A DNA stretch of 64,000 nt, taken from contig NZ_CP072868.1 of the NCBI RefSeq assembly GCF_017948245.1, positions 124,001-188,000 on the forward strand, in the 5' to 3' direction. Each line of letters begins with the position of its first letter. Position 1 is the stretch's first letter. Position numbers and translations under genes: made by a program. The notes under the pieces are model-generated. The model worked only from the letters and a program-made list of their open reading frames with translations, was not told the DNA's origin and ran no database searches. Positions 18,945 to 31,461 of this stretch are shown piece after piece. The stretch is from Rhizobium sp. NLR16a. GTDB lineage: Bacteria > Pseudomonadota > Alphaproteobacteria > Rhizobiales > Rhizobiaceae.

Positions 18945-21929
18945 TTAGCCGCCCAATGCATCCTCGAGGAATGCGGCAAGCTGCGATAGATGCTTGGACA
19001 TCAGGCCCGTCGCCGGCGAGGCGGCGGCCGGACGGCCGGTATAGCGGACGCGCTGATATTTGGCGTCGATATGGGCAAGTACCCACTCGAGGAACGGGTC
19101 GATGAACGACCATGCGCCCATGTTCTTCGGCTCTTCCTGGCACCAGACCATCTCGGCATTGCGGAAGCGCGACAGCTCGTTGATCAGCGCCTTTGCCGGG
19201 AACGGATAGAGCTGCTCGACGCGCAGCAGATAGATGTCGTCGATACCGCGCTTTTCACGCTCTTCCAGAAGGTCGTAATAGACCTTGCCGGAGCACATGA
19301 CGACACGGCGGATCTTGTTGTCCTTCTGCAGCTTGATCGGGCCGTCCTTGATAACCTCGGCATCATCCCACAGCAGGCGGTGGAAGGCGGATTCGCCGGC
19401 CAGTTCGGCAAGCGTCGAAACGGCCCGCTTGTGACGCAGCAGCGACTTCGGCGTCATCAGGATCAGCGGCTTACGGAAGTCGCGCTTCAGCTGCCGGCGC
19501 AGGATATGGAAGTAGTTCGCCGGCGTCGTGACGTTGGCGACCTGCATGTTGTCTTCCGCGCAGAGCTGCAGGAAGCGCTCCAGGCGAGCCGAGGAGTGCT
19601 CCGGACCCTGGCCTTCATAGCCGTGCGGCAGCAGGCAGACGAGTCCGGACATGCGCAGCCACTTGCGTTCGCCCGACGAGATGAACTGGTCGAAGACGAC
19701 CTGCGCGCCGTTGGCGAAATCGCCGAACTGCGCTTCCCAGAGCGTCAGCGCATTCGGGCGGGCGAGCGAGTAGCCATATTCGAAACCGAGCACGGCCTCT
19801 TCCGAAAGCATCGAGTTGATGACTTCGTAGCGGGCCTGTGTCGGCGAAAGATTGGCCAGCGGAATGTAGCGTTCCTCGGTCTCCTGATCGTAGAGAACCG
19901 AATGACGCTGCGAGAAGGTGCCGCGTTCGCAATCCTGACCCGACAGGCGGATCTTGTGGCCTTCCAAGCAGAGCGCGCCAAAGGCGAGCGCTTCGGCCAT
20001 CGCCCAGTCGAGGCCTTCGCCGGTGGCGATCATGTTGGCCCGGTTTTCCATGAAACGCTGGATCGTGCGGTGCGCATTGAAGCCCGCCGGGATTTCCGAG
20101 AGCTTGCGGCCGATCTCCTTCAGCGTCTTCATCGGCACCGCGGTCTTGCCGCGGCGCTGTTCGTCGGCGTTGTCGGCCGTGCGCAGGCCCGACCACTCCC
20201 CATCCAGCCAGTCGGCCTTATTAGGCTTGTAGTGCTGGCCGGCGTCGAACTCCTGCTCGAGATGCGCGCGCCAGTCGGCCTTCATCTTCTCGACTTCGCC
20301 TTCGGTGAGCAGGCCCTCGGCGACAAGGCGCGCCGCATAGAGCTGCAGCACGGTCTTATGGGCGCGAATGACCTTGTACATCTTCGGCTGCGTGAAGGAC
20401 GGCTCGTCGCCTTCATTGTGGCCGTAGCGGCGATAGCAGAACATGTCGAGCACCACAGGCTTGTGGAACTTCATGCGGAATTCGGTCGCGATCTTGGCTG
20501 CGTAGACGACCGCTTCCGGATCGTCGCCGTTGACGTGCAGGATCGGTGCTTCGATCATCTTGGCGACGTCGGACGGATAGGGCGACGAGCGCGAAAAGGC
20601 CGGGTTCGTCGTGAAACCGATCTGATTGTTGATGATCACGTGCATGGTGCCGGCAACACGGTGGCCGCGCAGACCGGAAAGACCGAGGATTTCGGCAATG
20701 ACGCCCTGGCCGGCGAAGGCCGCATCGCCGTGGATCAGCAGCGGCAGAACCTTGGAGCGTTCGGAAAGCGGAATGATGTCGCCTTCCCACACCGTGGCGC
20801 TCATGTCCTGCTTGGCGCGAGCCTTGCCCATGACGACGGGATCGACGATTTCGAGATGCGACGGGTTTGCCGTCAGCGACACGTGTACCTTGTTGCCGTC
20901 GAATTCGCGGTCCGAGGATGCACCGAGATGGTACTTGACGTCGCCGGAGCCTTCGACTTCATCGGGTGCGTAGGAACCGCCTTTGAATTCGTGGAAGATG
21001 GCGCGGTGCGGCTTGCCCATGACCTGGGAGAGCACGTTGAGGCGGCCGCGATGGGCCATGCCGAACACGGCTTCCTTGAGGCCGAGATGACCGCCGCGCT
21101 TCAGGATCTGTTCCAGCGCCGGGATCAGCGATTCGCCGCCGTCGAGGCCGAAGCGCTTGGTGCCCTTGAACTTGACGTCGAGGAACTGTTCGTAGCCTTC
21201 GGCTTCGACGAGTTTGGAAAGGATCGCCTTCTTGCCCTCAGGCGTGAAGGCCACACCCTTGTCGGGGCCTTCGATGCGTTCCTGGATCCAGGCCTTCTCT
21301 TCCGGGTTGGAGATATGCATGAATTCGACGCCGAGCGTCGAGCAGTAGGTGCGCTCGAGGATCTCGATCATCTCGCGGATGGTGGCGTACTCCAGGCCGA
21401 GCACGTTGTCGATGAAGATCTTGCGATCGTAATCGGCTGATGTGAAGCCGTAATTTTCCGGCGACAGCTCGCGAAAATCGTCGACGGCGGCGGCGATTCC
21501 GAGCGGGTCGAGCTTGGCATGCAGGTGGCCGCGCATGCGGTAGGCGCGGATCATCATGATGGCGCGGACGGAATCGCGCGTCGCCTGCAACACGTCGGTG
21601 CCGTCGGCGGGCTTGCCCTCGGCTACGGCCTTGGCCTTCACCTTCGTCTCGATCACCTTCTCGACGATGCCCCAGTCGCCGTCGAGCGCCGATACCAGAT
21701 CGCCGCCGGCTGCCAGAGGCCAGTTCTTCCTGCGCCAGGAGGCTCCCTTGGCCGCCTTTTTCACATCGGCAGGATCGTCTTCCAGCGCCTTGAAGAAAGC
21801 GCGCCATTGATCGTCGACCGACGCCGGATCCTCTTCGTAGCGCGCATAGAGCTGCTCGATATAGGCCGCGTTGGCGCCATCCAGAAACGAGGTGATCTGA
21901 AATTGCTCGTTGGCTTCTTGCCGTGCCAT
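18945..21929 (-). CDS. sucA: 2-oxoglutarate dehydrogenase E1
   Basis: A 994-residue thiamine-diphosphate-dependent E1 that decarboxylates 2-oxoglutarate and passes the succinyl group to the SucB lipoyl domain. The N-terminus has the FLDGANAAYIEQLY motif used to bind E2; the body shows GMAHRGRLNVL, GDAAFAGQGVIAE and INNQIGFTTNP in the ThDP region, and ends with QEEPKNMGAW and YTGRPAAASPATG. Length and motif order are normal. It is the fourth gene of the mdh-suc unit. Confidence 0.97.
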   Translation of the reverse strand: MARQEANEQFQITSFLDGANAAYIEQLYARYEEDPASVDDQWRAFFKALEDDPADVKKAAKGASWRRKNWPLAAGGDLVSALDGDWGIVEKVIETKVKAKAVAEGKPADGTDVLQATRDSVRAIMMIRAYRMRGHLHAKLDPLGIAAAVDDFRELSPENYGFTSADYDRKIFIDNVLGLEYATIREMIEILERTYCSTLGVEFMHISNPEEKAWIQERIEGPDKGVAFTPEGKKAILSKLVEAEGYEQFLDVKFKGTKRFGLDGGESLIPALEQILKRGGHLGLKEAVFGMAHRGRLNVLSQVMGKPHRAIFHEFKGGSYAPDEVEGSGDVKYHLGASSDREFDGNKVHVSLTANPSHLEIVDPVVMGKARAKQDMSATVWEGDIIPLSERSKVLPLLIHGDAAFAGQGVIAEILGLSGLRGHRVAGTMHVIINNQIGFTTNPAFSRSSPYPSDVAKMIEAPILHVNGDDPEAVVYAAKIATEFRMKFHKPVVLDMFCYRRYGHNEGDEPSFTQPKMYKVIRAHKTVLQLYAARLVAEGLLTEGEVEKMKADWRAHLEQEFDAGQHYKPNKADWLDGEWSGLRTADNADEQRRGKTAVPMKTLKEIGRKLSEIPAGFNAHRTIQRFMENRANMIATGEGLDWAMAEALAFGALCLEGHKIRLSGQDCERGTFSQRHSVLYDQETEERYIPLANLSPTQARYEVINSMLSEEAVLGFEYGYSLARPNALTLWEAQFGDFANGAQVVFDQFISSGERKWLRMSGLVCLLPHGYEGQGPEHSSARLERFLQLCAEDNMQVANVTTPANYFHILRRQLKRDFRKPLILMTPKSLLRHKRAVSTLAELAGESAFHRLLWDDAEVIKDGPIKLQKDNKIRRVVMCSGKVYYDLLEEREKRGIDDIYLLRVEQLYPFPAKALINELSRFRNAEMVWCQEEPKNMGAWSFIDPFLEWVLAHIDAKYQRVRYTGRPAAASPATGLMSKHLSQLAAFLEDALGG

Positions 21930-22047
21930 GGTGATATGCGGACGCTTCGGTCCGCCTCCTGACTTGATGAATTTGCCGGATCGATCGCCGGCTGCCGCAT
22001 TCCGATCGCCGCCTGTCCGCGGCGCATCTGCTGCTCTCGCATGCGAG

Positions 22048-22083
22048 CCGGGCGGAAGGCGCAGATGCCGTTCCTCCGCCCGG
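22048..22083. other. Intercistronic hairpin between sucD and sucA
   Basis: A perfect 9-bp inverted repeat CCGGGCGGA / TCCGCCCGG around an 18-nt loop, inside the 167-bp sucD-sucA spacer. No T-tract follows on the minus strand, so it is more likely an mRNA-processing or stability hairpin than a terminator. Confidence 0.45.
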
Positions 22084-22096
22084 TCTACAGGTGGCT

Positions 22097-22999
22097 TCAG
22101 CCCTTCAGGACTTCCACCAGCGTCTTGCCGAGGCGGGCCGGAGACGGAGACACCTTGATGCCAGCCGATTCCATCGCCGCGATCTTCGATTCAGCGTCGC
22201 CCTTGCCGCCGGATACCACGGCGCCGGCATGGCCCATGGTGCGGCCCTTCGGTGCCGTGCGGCCTGCGATGAAGCCGGCCATCGGTTTCTTGCGGCCCTT
22301 CTTGGCCTCATCCTTCAGGAACTGGGCTGCGTCTTCTTCGGCGGAGCCGCCGATTTCGCCGATCATGATGATCGAAGTCGTGGCTTCGTCGGCGAGGAAC
22401 ATCTCCAGCACATCGATGAACTCGGTGCCCTTGACCGGGTCGCCGCCGATGCCGACGGCCGTCGTCTGGCCGAGGCCTTCATTGGAGGTCTGGAAGACGG
22501 CCTCATAGGTCAGCGTGCCCGAGCGGGACACGATGCCGACCGAACCCTTGCGGAAGATCGAGCCCGGCATGATGCCGATCTTGCATTCTTCCGGCGTCAG
22601 GATGCCCGGGCAGTTCGGCCCAAGCAGGCGCGACTTGGAGCGGTCGAGGCGAGCCTTCACGCGCACCATGTCCATGACCGGAATGCCTTCGGTGATGCAG
22701 GTGATGAACGGGATCTCGGCGTCGATCGCTTCGATGATCGCATCGGCAGCGCCCGCCGGCGGAACGTAGATGACGGTGGCGTCGGCGCCGGTCTTTTCCT
22801 TGCCCTCGGCAACGGTTGCAAAGATCGGCAGGCTTTCGCCCTTCGCGCCGGTCCAGGTTTCGCCGCCCTTCTTCGGGTGGATGCCGCCGACCATCTGGGT
22901 GCCGTAATAAGCGAGCGCCTGTTCGGTGTGGAACGTGCCGGTCTTGCCGGTCAGACCCTGAACGAGGACCTTGGTGTCTTTATTGACGAGAATAGACAT
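22097..22999 (-). CDS. sucD: Succinyl-CoA synthetase alpha subunit
   Basis: A 300-residue alpha subunit that binds CoA and carries the phosphohistidine intermediate. The CoA-binding [15 protein letters not shown] region is at about residues 16-30 and the active-site histidine is H257 in [11 protein letters not shown]. The start [10 protein letters not shown] at 22999 gives the normal family length; extra upstream codons come from the sucC spacer. It lies 19 bp after sucC. Confidence 0.97.
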   Translation of the reverse strand: MSILVNKDTKVLVQGLTGKTGTFHTEQALAYYGTQMVGGIHPKKGGETWTGAKGESLPIFATVAEGKEKTGADATVIYVPPAGAADAIIEAIDAEIPFITCITEGIPVMDMVRVKARLDRSKSRLLGPNCPGILTPEECKIGIMPGSIFRKGSVGIVSRSGTLTYEAVFQTSNEGLGQTTAVGIGGDPVKGTEFIDVLEMFLADEATTSIIMIGEIGGSAEEDAAQFLKDEAKKGRKKPMAGFIAGRTAPKGRTMGHAGAVVSGGKGDAESKIAAMESAGIKVSPSPARLGKTLVEVLKG

Positions 23000-23018
23000 T
23001 CTTTCCGATCCCTCAAAA

Positions 23019-24212
<1,194 letters not shown>

Positions 24213-24246
24213 GGGTCTATCCCTGTTTCGATTACTTCAGCGCCGA

Positions 24247-25281
<1,035 letters not shown>

Positions 25282-25348
25282 CTAAAGGCTAAAAATGGCA
25301 ATCCATTAATTTTGATGCAGCGTTTTCAATCGTTTAGATACAAAAATT

Positions 25349-25364
25349 CTTACGTAAACGTAAG
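25349..25364. promoter_or_regulatory. Palindromic operator-like sequence upstream of mdh
   Basis: An inverted repeat CTTACG-TAAA-CGTAAG in the 174-bp mdh-zapE spacer, about 140 bp before the mdh ATG. The ACGTAAACGT core resembles operators of MerR-family LiuR-type regulators described in alphaproteobacteria. Regulation of mdh by it is inference. Confidence 0.45.
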
Positions 25365-25383
25365 ATGTTTTGTCACTGGATTG

Positions 25384-26547
25384 TTACTCCGCGGCCCGCT
25401 TTTCATGGTGCAGCGCAAGATATTCGGCGCTCCGCATCTCGAACAGTCGCGACGCCGTGCGATCGAATTCAAAGCCTTCGGTGCCCCGGCGATGGACGAG
25501 CAGGTTCTCCGGCAACGCCGCCGCGGATATGTAAAGCCGCACGGCATGATCATAGAGCGTATCGACCAGAATGATGAAACGCTTGATCTGGTTCCGCTTT
25601 TCCGGCCCGAGCAAGGGAACGTGATCGAGAAAGATCGTATCGAAGTGTTCGGCGATGGCCAGGAAGTCGGCGGCCCCGAGCGGCTTGTCGCAGAGATCCG
25701 CGAAAGAGAAGCGCGCCATGCGGTCGGCGGCAAGCGGCACATGGATGGAGCGGCCCTTCATCGGAATATCGAGCGGCTTCGCCTTGCGCCCATGCAGCGC
25801 CTGCGTCCAGGACGCCTCCATCGCCATGTCGTTATGTTCGCTGATCGGCACGAGATAGACCGGTTGGCTATTCTGCTTCTCCATCCGGTAGTCGGTCGGC
25901 GAATCCAGCGTGACGACATCGACATGCTGCTTGAGCAGAGCGACGAAGGGCAGGAACAGGCCGCGATTGAGCCCATCCTTGTAGAGATTGTCCGGCTCGA
26001 CATTCGAGGTCGCGACCAGCACGCATCCCCGCGCGAAGAGTTCGGAAAACAACCGCGACAGGATCATCGCGTCGGCAATGTCGGTGACGGTGAATTCATC
26101 GAAGCAGAGCAGTTCCGCTTCCTCGTAGAGGGCTGCGGCGACCGGCGGCATCGGATCGGCCTGCTTCGTCTCGCCGTTCTTGAGCTTCAGCCGGTGTGCC
26201 GCGATACGGTTGTGCACATCCGCCATGAATTCGTGGAAATGCGCCCTGCGCTTCTTCCTGCACGGCGCCATGGCAAAGAACATGTCCATCAGCATGGTCT
26301 TGCCGCGTCCGACGCTGCCGTGAATGTAAAGCCCCTTGATGCCGTCGGCGGCTTTCTTCTTCTTGGCAAACAGCCAGCCGAGCGCGCTCGCTTTGGCCGC
26401 CGGCCGCAACTGCTTCAGCCCGGCAAGCACCCGATCCAGGCTTTTGGCCACGTCCATCTGGGCGGAATCGACCTGCAACGCACCGGCAAGCGTCAGCGAT
26501 TTAAGCTGTTCGCAAACGCTGAGCGTATAATCTGGCATTGGCTGCAT
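25384..26547 (-). CDS. zapE: Cell division ATPase ZapE (AFG1-like)
   Basis: A 387-residue AAA-type ATPase of the AFG1/ZapE family. The P-loop GSVGRGKT is at residues 77-84 and the Walker B motif [11 protein letters not shown] near 147-157; a sensor [11 protein letters not shown] follows. ZapE is known in E. coli to bind FtsZ during late division; the mitochondrial AFG1 homologue acts in protein quality control. It sits between mdh and sdh on the same strand, as in many alphaproteobacteria. Confidence 0.9.
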   Translation of the reverse strand: MQPMPDYTLSVCEQLKSLTLAGALQVDSAQMDVAKSLDRVLAGLKQLRPAAKASALGWLFAKKKKAADGIKGLYIHGSVGRGKTMLMDMFFAMAPCRKKRRAHFHEFMADVHNRIAAHRLKLKNGETKQADPMPPVAAALYEEAELLCFDEFTVTDIADAMILSRLFSELFARGCVLVATSNVEPDNLYKDGLNRGLFLPFVALLKQHVDVVTLDSPTDYRMEKQNSQPVYLVPISEHNDMAMEASWTQALHGRKAKPLDIPMKGRSIHVPLAADRMARFSFADLCDKPLGAADFLAIAEHFDTIFLDHVPLLGPEKRNQIKRFIILVDTLYDHAVRLYISAAALPENLLVHRRGTEGFEFDRTASRLFEMRSAEYLALHHEKRAAE

Positions 26548-26610
26548 GAGGGCACGTCCGCCTGTCAGTCATCAGCGGCGCGCCGCCGGATCGTTTACCG
26601 CGCGGTTGGT

Positions 26611-27126
26611 TTACCGGCTGAGGCTGATCTGCTGACCGGTATTCGTCTGGCCCTGGAAGCGATTGTCGGCTGTCTTGTAGACGCTGCCGATCTGGTTGCC
26701 CGAACGATCCTTGAGCAGCACCTGCTTGCCCGCGACCTCCCAGGAGCCCATCGCAGTCAGCTCGCCGACGCAACCGCGCGTGCCGCCACGCGACCCGCTG
26801 CCGAGATTGGTGAGCGTCAGGAACATATCGCAGCTGCCATTGACGCGCCAGCTTCCGACCATTGATTCCTTGGTGACGTCGAGCGCATTCGCAGCCATGG
26901 CGCCGGACTGTGCCCCAGGCATCGGTGCCGTCGCCGTCGGCGCGGCCGGGAACTGCGAGCTGCCGGTCGGCGGCGGAAGCTGACCGCCCTGGACGGACGG
27001 GACAGGCTGCGCCGTCAACGGCGCCGGTCCGGCGTTCGAGTTGGAGCTGTAATCATATGCCGTACGCTGACAACCGGCTAGCGCGAGAGCCACCACCAGA
27101 CCTGTCATCGCATATCGCAACTGCAT
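26611..27126 (-). CDS. Omp19/Inh-type outer-membrane lipoprotein
   Basis: About 171 residues. The signal sequence ends in the lipobox LALAGC, so the mature N-terminal cysteine (C19) is probably lipidated. A Pro/Ala-rich spacer (about residues 30-75) leads to a C-terminal beta domain starting [17 protein letters not shown] and holding two cysteines, which matches the AprI/Inh protease-inhibitor family that includes Brucella Omp19. Three tandem ATGs exist; I chose the last (27126), best spaced from AGGAGT. It is likely an envelope protein with possible protease-inhibitor activity. Confidence 0.85.
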   Translation of the reverse strand: MQLRYAMTGLVVALALAGCQRTAYDYSSNSNAGPAPLTAQPVPSVQGGQLPPPTGSSQFPAAPTATAPMPGAQSGAMAANALDVTKESMVGSWRVNGSCDMFLTLTNLGSGSRGGTRGCVGELTAMGSWEVAGKQVLLKDRSGNQIGSVYKTADNRFQGQTNTGQQISLSR

Positions 27127-27261
27127 CATCATACTCCTGAATTCGGCTATCGCCGCAAAGAACGGGCGTGAGACAAGTTCGATTATCGTAATTCGCTTTG
27201 GTTAATCAAGTCGGGTTGCAGAAATTGCCCGTGACAACACCTAACCGAAAAACGATACAGT

Positions 27262-27655
27262 TCAACTGCCCTGCTGCAAAACTTCCTGCACATAGAATTT
27301 GTCAGCAAGGTGTTGCGCACGCTCATCTCTGTCAGGATTTCTGCCAAACTCCCGCAATGTCTCGGAATAGTGCTCGAACGAGCTGCGCAGAAATAACCGC
27401 ACCGGCTCCGGCGGCAGACCTTCACCCATCTCACGGGTCCGCTTCTTAACATGCACGAGATCGAGAATCGCCGCCCGCAATATAGATAAAGCGGCAATCA
27501 TAATCGCTGTCGGGAGACGGAAAGCCCCAGGCGCGGCTGCCGCTTTCGATCGCCAGACCGATGCGGATGCCCTGCTCGCGAACCGAGGCGAGCCGCGACC
27601 TGATCTCCGCGACGGCTGCGGGATCGAAGCCGTCCAATCCGCCGGTGGCATGCAT
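27262..27655 (-). pseudogene. Remnant of a COG3541-type predicted nucleotidyltransferase
   Basis: The N-terminal frame from an ATG at 27655 reads through IGLAIESGSRAWGFPSP and DSDYDCRFIYI, the nucleotidyltransferase-like motif, then degenerates and stops near 27446. Another frame picks up at about 27480 with LRAAILDLVHVKKRTREMGE and continues to a TGA at 27262, resembling the C-terminus of the same family. Together only about 130 residues remain of a protein normally well over 200, so an internal deletion with a frame change near 27480 is the simplest explanation. It begins 5 bp after sdhB. Confidence 0.75.
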
Positions 27656-27660
27656 GCCGA

Positions 27661-28440
27661 TCAGACCCGGCGCTCGACCATCATCTTCTTGATTTCGGCG
27701 ATCGCCTTGGCCGGGTTGAGGCCCTTCGGGCAGGTCTGCGCGCAGTTCATGATCGTATGGCAGCGGTAGAGGCGGAACGGGTCCTCGAGATTGTCGAGAC
27801 GTTCGCCGGTCGCCTCGTCTCTGGAGTCGATCAGCCAGCGATAGGCCTGCAGCAGAACGGCCGGACCGAGATAACGGTCGCCGTTCCACCAATAGCTCGG
27901 ACAGGAGGTCGAGCAACAGGCGCAGAGGATGCATTCATAAAGGCCGTCGAGCTTCTGCCGGTCCTCATGGCTCTGCTTCCATTCCTTGGCCGGAGACGGC
28001 GACACCGTCTTCAGCCAGGGCTCGATTGAGCGATGCTGGGCGTAGAAGTTACTGAGATCGGGCACCAGATCCTTGACGACGGGCAGATGCGGTAGCGGAT
28101 AGATCTTCACCGCGCCGGTAATATCGTCGAGGCCCTTGGTGCAGGCAAGCGTGTTGGTGCCGTCGATGTTCATCGCGCAGGAACCGCAGATGCCCTCGCG
28201 ACAGGAGCGGCGCAAGGTCAGCGTCGGGTCGATCTTGTTCTTGATGTAGAGCAGACCGTCGAGCACCATCGGGCCGCAATCGTCGACATCGATGTAGAAG
28301 GTGTCGATCGACGGGTTCTGGCCATCGTCCGGGCTCCAGCGGTAGACGCGGAACTCGCGGGTGTTGGTCGCACCCGCCGGCTTCGGCCAGACCTTGCCTT
28401 CGCGCATCTGAGAATTCTTGGGGAGAGCGAGTTCAACCAT
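27661..28440 (-). CDS. sdhB: Succinate dehydrogenase iron-sulfur subunit
   Basis: A 259-residue subunit carrying three Fe-S clusters that wire FAD to quinone. The [2Fe-2S] ligands are C80, C85, C88 and C100 (CREGICGSC and the following C); the ferredoxin-like half holds [12 protein letters not shown] (from C170) and [17 protein letters not shown] for the [4Fe-4S] and [3Fe-4S] clusters. It is the last gene of sdhCDAB, 18 bp after sdhA. Confidence 0.97.
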   Translation of the reverse strand: MVELALPKNSQMREGKVWPKPAGATNTREFRVYRWSPDDGQNPSIDTFYIDVDDCGPMVLDGLLYIKNKIDPTLTLRRSCREGICGSCAMNIDGTNTLACTKGLDDITGAVKIYPLPHLPVVKDLVPDLSNFYAQHRSIEPWLKTVSPSPAKEWKQSHEDRQKLDGLYECILCACCSTSCPSYWWNGDRYLGPAVLLQAYRWLIDSRDEATGERLDNLEDPFRLYRCHTIMNCAQTCPKGLNPAKAIAEIKKMMVERRV

Positions 28441-28458
28441 ATCCGGTTCCTCTTGAAA

Positions 28459-30300
28459 TCAGTACACGCGAGCTTTTGGCTCGATCTTATGCGGATCGAT
28501 GCCTTCGGCGATGAGCTCGGTGTGAACAGGGCGATAGTCGAGCTTGACGTCGCCTGCCTCGTTCACCCAGGCAAGCGTATGCTTACGCCAGTTGACGTCG
28601 TCGCGGCCGGCGAATGCACCCTCGGTATAATCCTCGCGAGCGTGCGAACCGCGGCTCTCCTTGCGGGCCTCGGCGCCGTAGATCGTCGTGATGGCGTTGG
28701 CCATCAGGTTCTGCAGTTCGAGCGTTTCCACCAGGTCGGAGTTCCAGACCATCGAACGGTCGGTGACCTTGATGTCCTGCATCTCGCCCCAGATCGCCGA
28801 AATGCGCCGGCAACCGGATTCCAGCGATTCCTGCGTGCGGAACACGGCCGCATCTTCCTGCATGGCGCGCTGCATCTTCTCGCGCAGCACAGCCGTCGGC
28901 GTGCCGCCGCTGGCGTGACGCAGGCCGTCGAAGCGGTCCATGATCTTGTCGCAGGCCGCGACGTTGAGATGCGGGATGGGCGCCGCGCGGTCGATGACTT
29001 CGCCGGCGCGGATCGCGGCGGCGCGGCCGAAGACCACGAGGTCGATCAGCGAGTTGGAGCCGAGGCGGTTGGCGCCGTGCACCGAGGCGCAGCCGGCTTC
29101 ACCGACCGCCATCAGGCCGGGAATGATCCGCTCCGGATTGGCGCCATCGGCGTTCAGCACTTCGCCCCAGTAATTGGTGGGAATGCCGCCCATATTGTAG
29201 TGAACGGTCGGCAGAACCGGGATGGGCTCGCGCGTGACGTCGACGCCGGCGAAGATCTTGGCGCTCTCGGAAATCCCCGGCAGGCGCTCATGCAGAACGG
29301 CCGGATCGAGGTGGTCGAGATGCAGGAAGATGTGATCCTTGTTCTTGCCGACGCCGCGGCCTTCGCGGATCTCCAGCGTCATGCAGCGCGAAACGACATC
29401 GCGCGAGGCAAGATCCTTGGCCGAAGGCGCATAACGCTCCATGAAGCGTTCACCCTCGGAGTTGACGAGGTAACCACCTTCGCCGCGCGCGCCTTCCGTG
29501 ATCAGACAGCCCGAACCGTAGATTCCGGTCGGGTGGAACTGCACGAATTCCATGTCCTGCAGCGGCAGGCCGGCGCGTGCCACCATGCCGCCGCCGTCGC
29601 CGGTGCAGGTGTGGGCCGAGGTTGCCGAGAAATAGGCGCGGCCGTAGCCGCCGGTCGCCAGCACCACCATCTTGGCGGCGAAGCGATGGATCGTACCGTC
29701 ATCGAGGCACCAGGCGACGACACCGGTGCAGCGGCTGCCGTCCTCAGACATGATCAGGTCGAGCGCGAAATATTCGATAAAGAATTCGGCATTGTTGCGC
29801 AGCGACTGACCGTAGAGCGTATGCAGGATGGCGTGGCCGGTGCGGTCGGCAACGGCGCAGGTGCGCTGGACTGGCGGGCCTTCGCCGTAATTCTGCATGT
29901 GGCCGCCGAAGGGGCGCTGGTAGATCTTGCCTTCCTCGTTGCGCGAGAACGGCACGCCGTAATGCTCGAGCTCATAGACCGCCTTCGGCGCTTCCATGGT
30001 GAGATACTGCATGGCGTCGACGTCGCCGAGCCAGTCGGAACCCTTGACCGTATCATAGAGATGCCACTGCCAGCTATCCGGTGTCATGTTGCGCAGCGAG
30101 GCGGCGATGCCGCCCTGGGCCGCAACCGTGTGCGAGCGGGTCGGGAACACCTTGGTGATGCAGGCGGTGCGGAAACCCTGCTCGGCCATGCCGAGGGTGG
30201 CGCGCAGACCCGCGCCGCCGGCGCCGACGACGATCACGTCATAGGAGTGGTCGACATATTTGTAGGCTTTGCCATTCTGGGCGGGTGAGGTCGGTGCCAT
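28459..30300 (-). CDS. sdhA: Succinate dehydrogenase flavoprotein subunit
   Basis: A 613-residue flavoprotein that oxidises succinate to fumarate. The FAD motif GAGGAG is at residues 26-31 and the covalent-FAD histidine is H57 in [10 protein letters not shown]. Substrate-site elements HPTGIYGSG and the C-terminal KLDYRPVH stretch are present. Length and motifs are normal. It lies 7 bp after sdhD. Confidence 0.97.
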   Translation of the reverse strand: MAPTSPAQNGKAYKYVDHSYDVIVVGAGGAGLRATLGMAEQGFRTACITKVFPTRSHTVAAQGGIAASLRNMTPDSWQWHLYDTVKGSDWLGDVDAMQYLTMEAPKAVYELEHYGVPFSRNEEGKIYQRPFGGHMQNYGEGPPVQRTCAVADRTGHAILHTLYGQSLRNNAEFFIEYFALDLIMSEDGSRCTGVVAWCLDDGTIHRFAAKMVVLATGGYGRAYFSATSAHTCTGDGGGMVARAGLPLQDMEFVQFHPTGIYGSGCLITEGARGEGGYLVNSEGERFMERYAPSAKDLASRDVVSRCMTLEIREGRGVGKNKDHIFLHLDHLDPAVLHERLPGISESAKIFAGVDVTREPIPVLPTVHYNMGGIPTNYWGEVLNADGANPERIIPGLMAVGEAGCASVHGANRLGSNSLIDLVVFGRAAAIRAGEVIDRAAPIPHLNVAACDKIMDRFDGLRHASGGTPTAVLREKMQRAMQEDAAVFRTQESLESGCRRISAIWGEMQDIKVTDRSMVWNSDLVETLELQNLMANAITTIYGAEARKESRGSHAREDYTEGAFAGRDDVNWRKHTLAWVNEAGDVKLDYRPVHTELIAEGIDPHKIEPKARVY

Positions 30301-30307
30301 ATCGAGC

Positions 30308-30688
30308 TTATCCTACGAATGCGATTTTCAGAATGGCGAAGAGACAGAGGCTGGCGATCACGATCGCAAAGAAGGTGTTCAGCATCAGCAGAGCGATCTT
30401 GCCGAATTCGCCATGCACGTAGTCTTCGATGATGACCTGCATGCCGAGCTTCATATGGATGACGCCCGATATCACCATCAATCCCATGACAACGGCGACA
30501 AAGGGGTTCGACAGGGCGCGAACCACGTCCGCATAGGGCGCGCCGGCATAGGTGATCATGAAGATTACGAAGAAGAGGATCAACGGAATATTGGAGACCG
30601 CGGTCAGCCGCTGACGCCAGAAATGGCTCGTGCCTTCCTTGGCGGGGCCGAGCCCGCGAACCTTGCCGAGGGGGGTGCGCATATCCAT
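30308..30688 (-). CDS. sdhD: Succinate dehydrogenase membrane anchor subunit
   Basis: A 126-residue hydrophobic anchor with three membrane spans (about residues 32-52, 58-78 and 95-120). The GSAKEG-like N-terminal [20 protein letters not shown] is the region that forms the quinone site, and [15 protein letters not shown] contains the heme/quinone-proximal histidine and the typical EDYVH motif. It lies between sdhC (10 bp) and sdhA. Confidence 0.95.
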   Translation of the reverse strand: MDMRTPLGKVRGLGPAKEGTSHFWRQRLTAVSNIPLILFFVIFMITYAGAPYADVVRALSNPFVAVVMGLMVISGVIHMKLGMQVIIEDYVHGEFGKIALLMLNTFFAIVIASLCLFAILKIAFVG

Positions 30689-30698
30689 GAGAGGACCT

Positions 30699-31094
30699 TC
30701 AGAAGCGAATGAGGAAGCCGATCACCCAGACCAGCACGGTCAGACAGAGCGACCCGATGATGTTGGCGATGGCGAGTTTGGTCGAGACTTCCTTCTCGAA
30801 GCCGTAGCCGAGATCCCACATGAGATGGCGCAAACCGCCGAGCATGTGGTGCAGCAGCGCCCAGGTATAACCGAGCAGCACCAGCTTGCCGAGAAGGCTT
30901 CCGAGCACCCAATTGGCCCAGTCATACGACGCTTGGCCGCTTGCCGCCGCGATCAGCCACCAGGCGACCAGCAGCGTGCCGACATAGAGCGCACCGCCGG
31001 TGATGCGGTGGACGATGGACATGACCATGGTGGGAATAAGTTTGTAGACTTGCAAATGCGGCGACAGGGGCCGGTTATTTGTCACGTTCGCCAT
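30699..31094 (-). CDS. sdhC: Succinate dehydrogenase cytochrome b556 subunit
   Basis: A 131-residue three-helix anchor. The signature [12 protein letters not shown] is followed by SIVHRITGG (S26 and R30 near the quinone) and by [16 protein letters not shown], whose histidines (H82/H83, H90) include the heme b ligand. The start [10 protein letters not shown] at 31094 was chosen over an upstream ATG that adds 15 non-conserved residues. First gene of sdhCDAB. Confidence 0.95.
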   Translation of the reverse strand: MANVTNNRPLSPHLQVYKLIPTMVMSIVHRITGGALYVGTLLVAWWLIAAASGQASYDWANWVLGSLLGKLVLLGYTWALLHHMLGGLRHLMWDLGYGFEKEVSTKLAIANIIGSLCLTVLVWVIGFLIRF

Positions 31095-31346
31095 CAGAAC
31101 CTCGCGGCGGCTTCTCTGCGCTCCCGGATTTCGGAGCATGCTCAGTCAACCACACGAATGACAAAATTCTCTGTGTGCGTTGCATCAATTGCGACGTTTA
31201 CTCACCGGAAAGCCCGACGACAAGCACAATCGCTGTGCGCTATTAATTTAATCGATTCGGGTTGCCGCGAAGTTTGCGGGCGGGAGAAGCTCCAGAAAGG
31301 TGCGAAGCGGCCTTCCACCCGGAATTCCGTAAGAACAAAAGGTTAA

Positions 31347-31384
31347 GGGCGGTTCTGCGCCTCGGCGAAGAGGCTGAACCGCCC
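31347..31384. repeat. Dispersed palindromic repeat, copy A
   Basis: Outer arms GGGCGGTTC / GAACCGCCC (9 bp) enclose an inner 5-bp stem GCCTC / GAGGC with loop GGCGAA. The block CGGTTCTGCGC ... GCTGAACCGC ... CCAA recurs at 50589-50624, so this is a mobile or spreading intergenic palindrome. Confidence 0.7.
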
Positions 31385-31461
31385 CAACGAAACTCGGCTT
31401 AATATTTATGCCGTTCCTTCCAGGCGCATGGACAAGCAGCGGCTTTTGGCGCAATCTGGCA

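Noticed and set aside
18990..21440. 816-codon open frame antisense to sucA
   Set aside because: It lies entirely opposite a clear sucA gene; long antisense frames are expected in GC-rich rhizobial genes, and its translation is His/Arg/Asp-rich with no domain.
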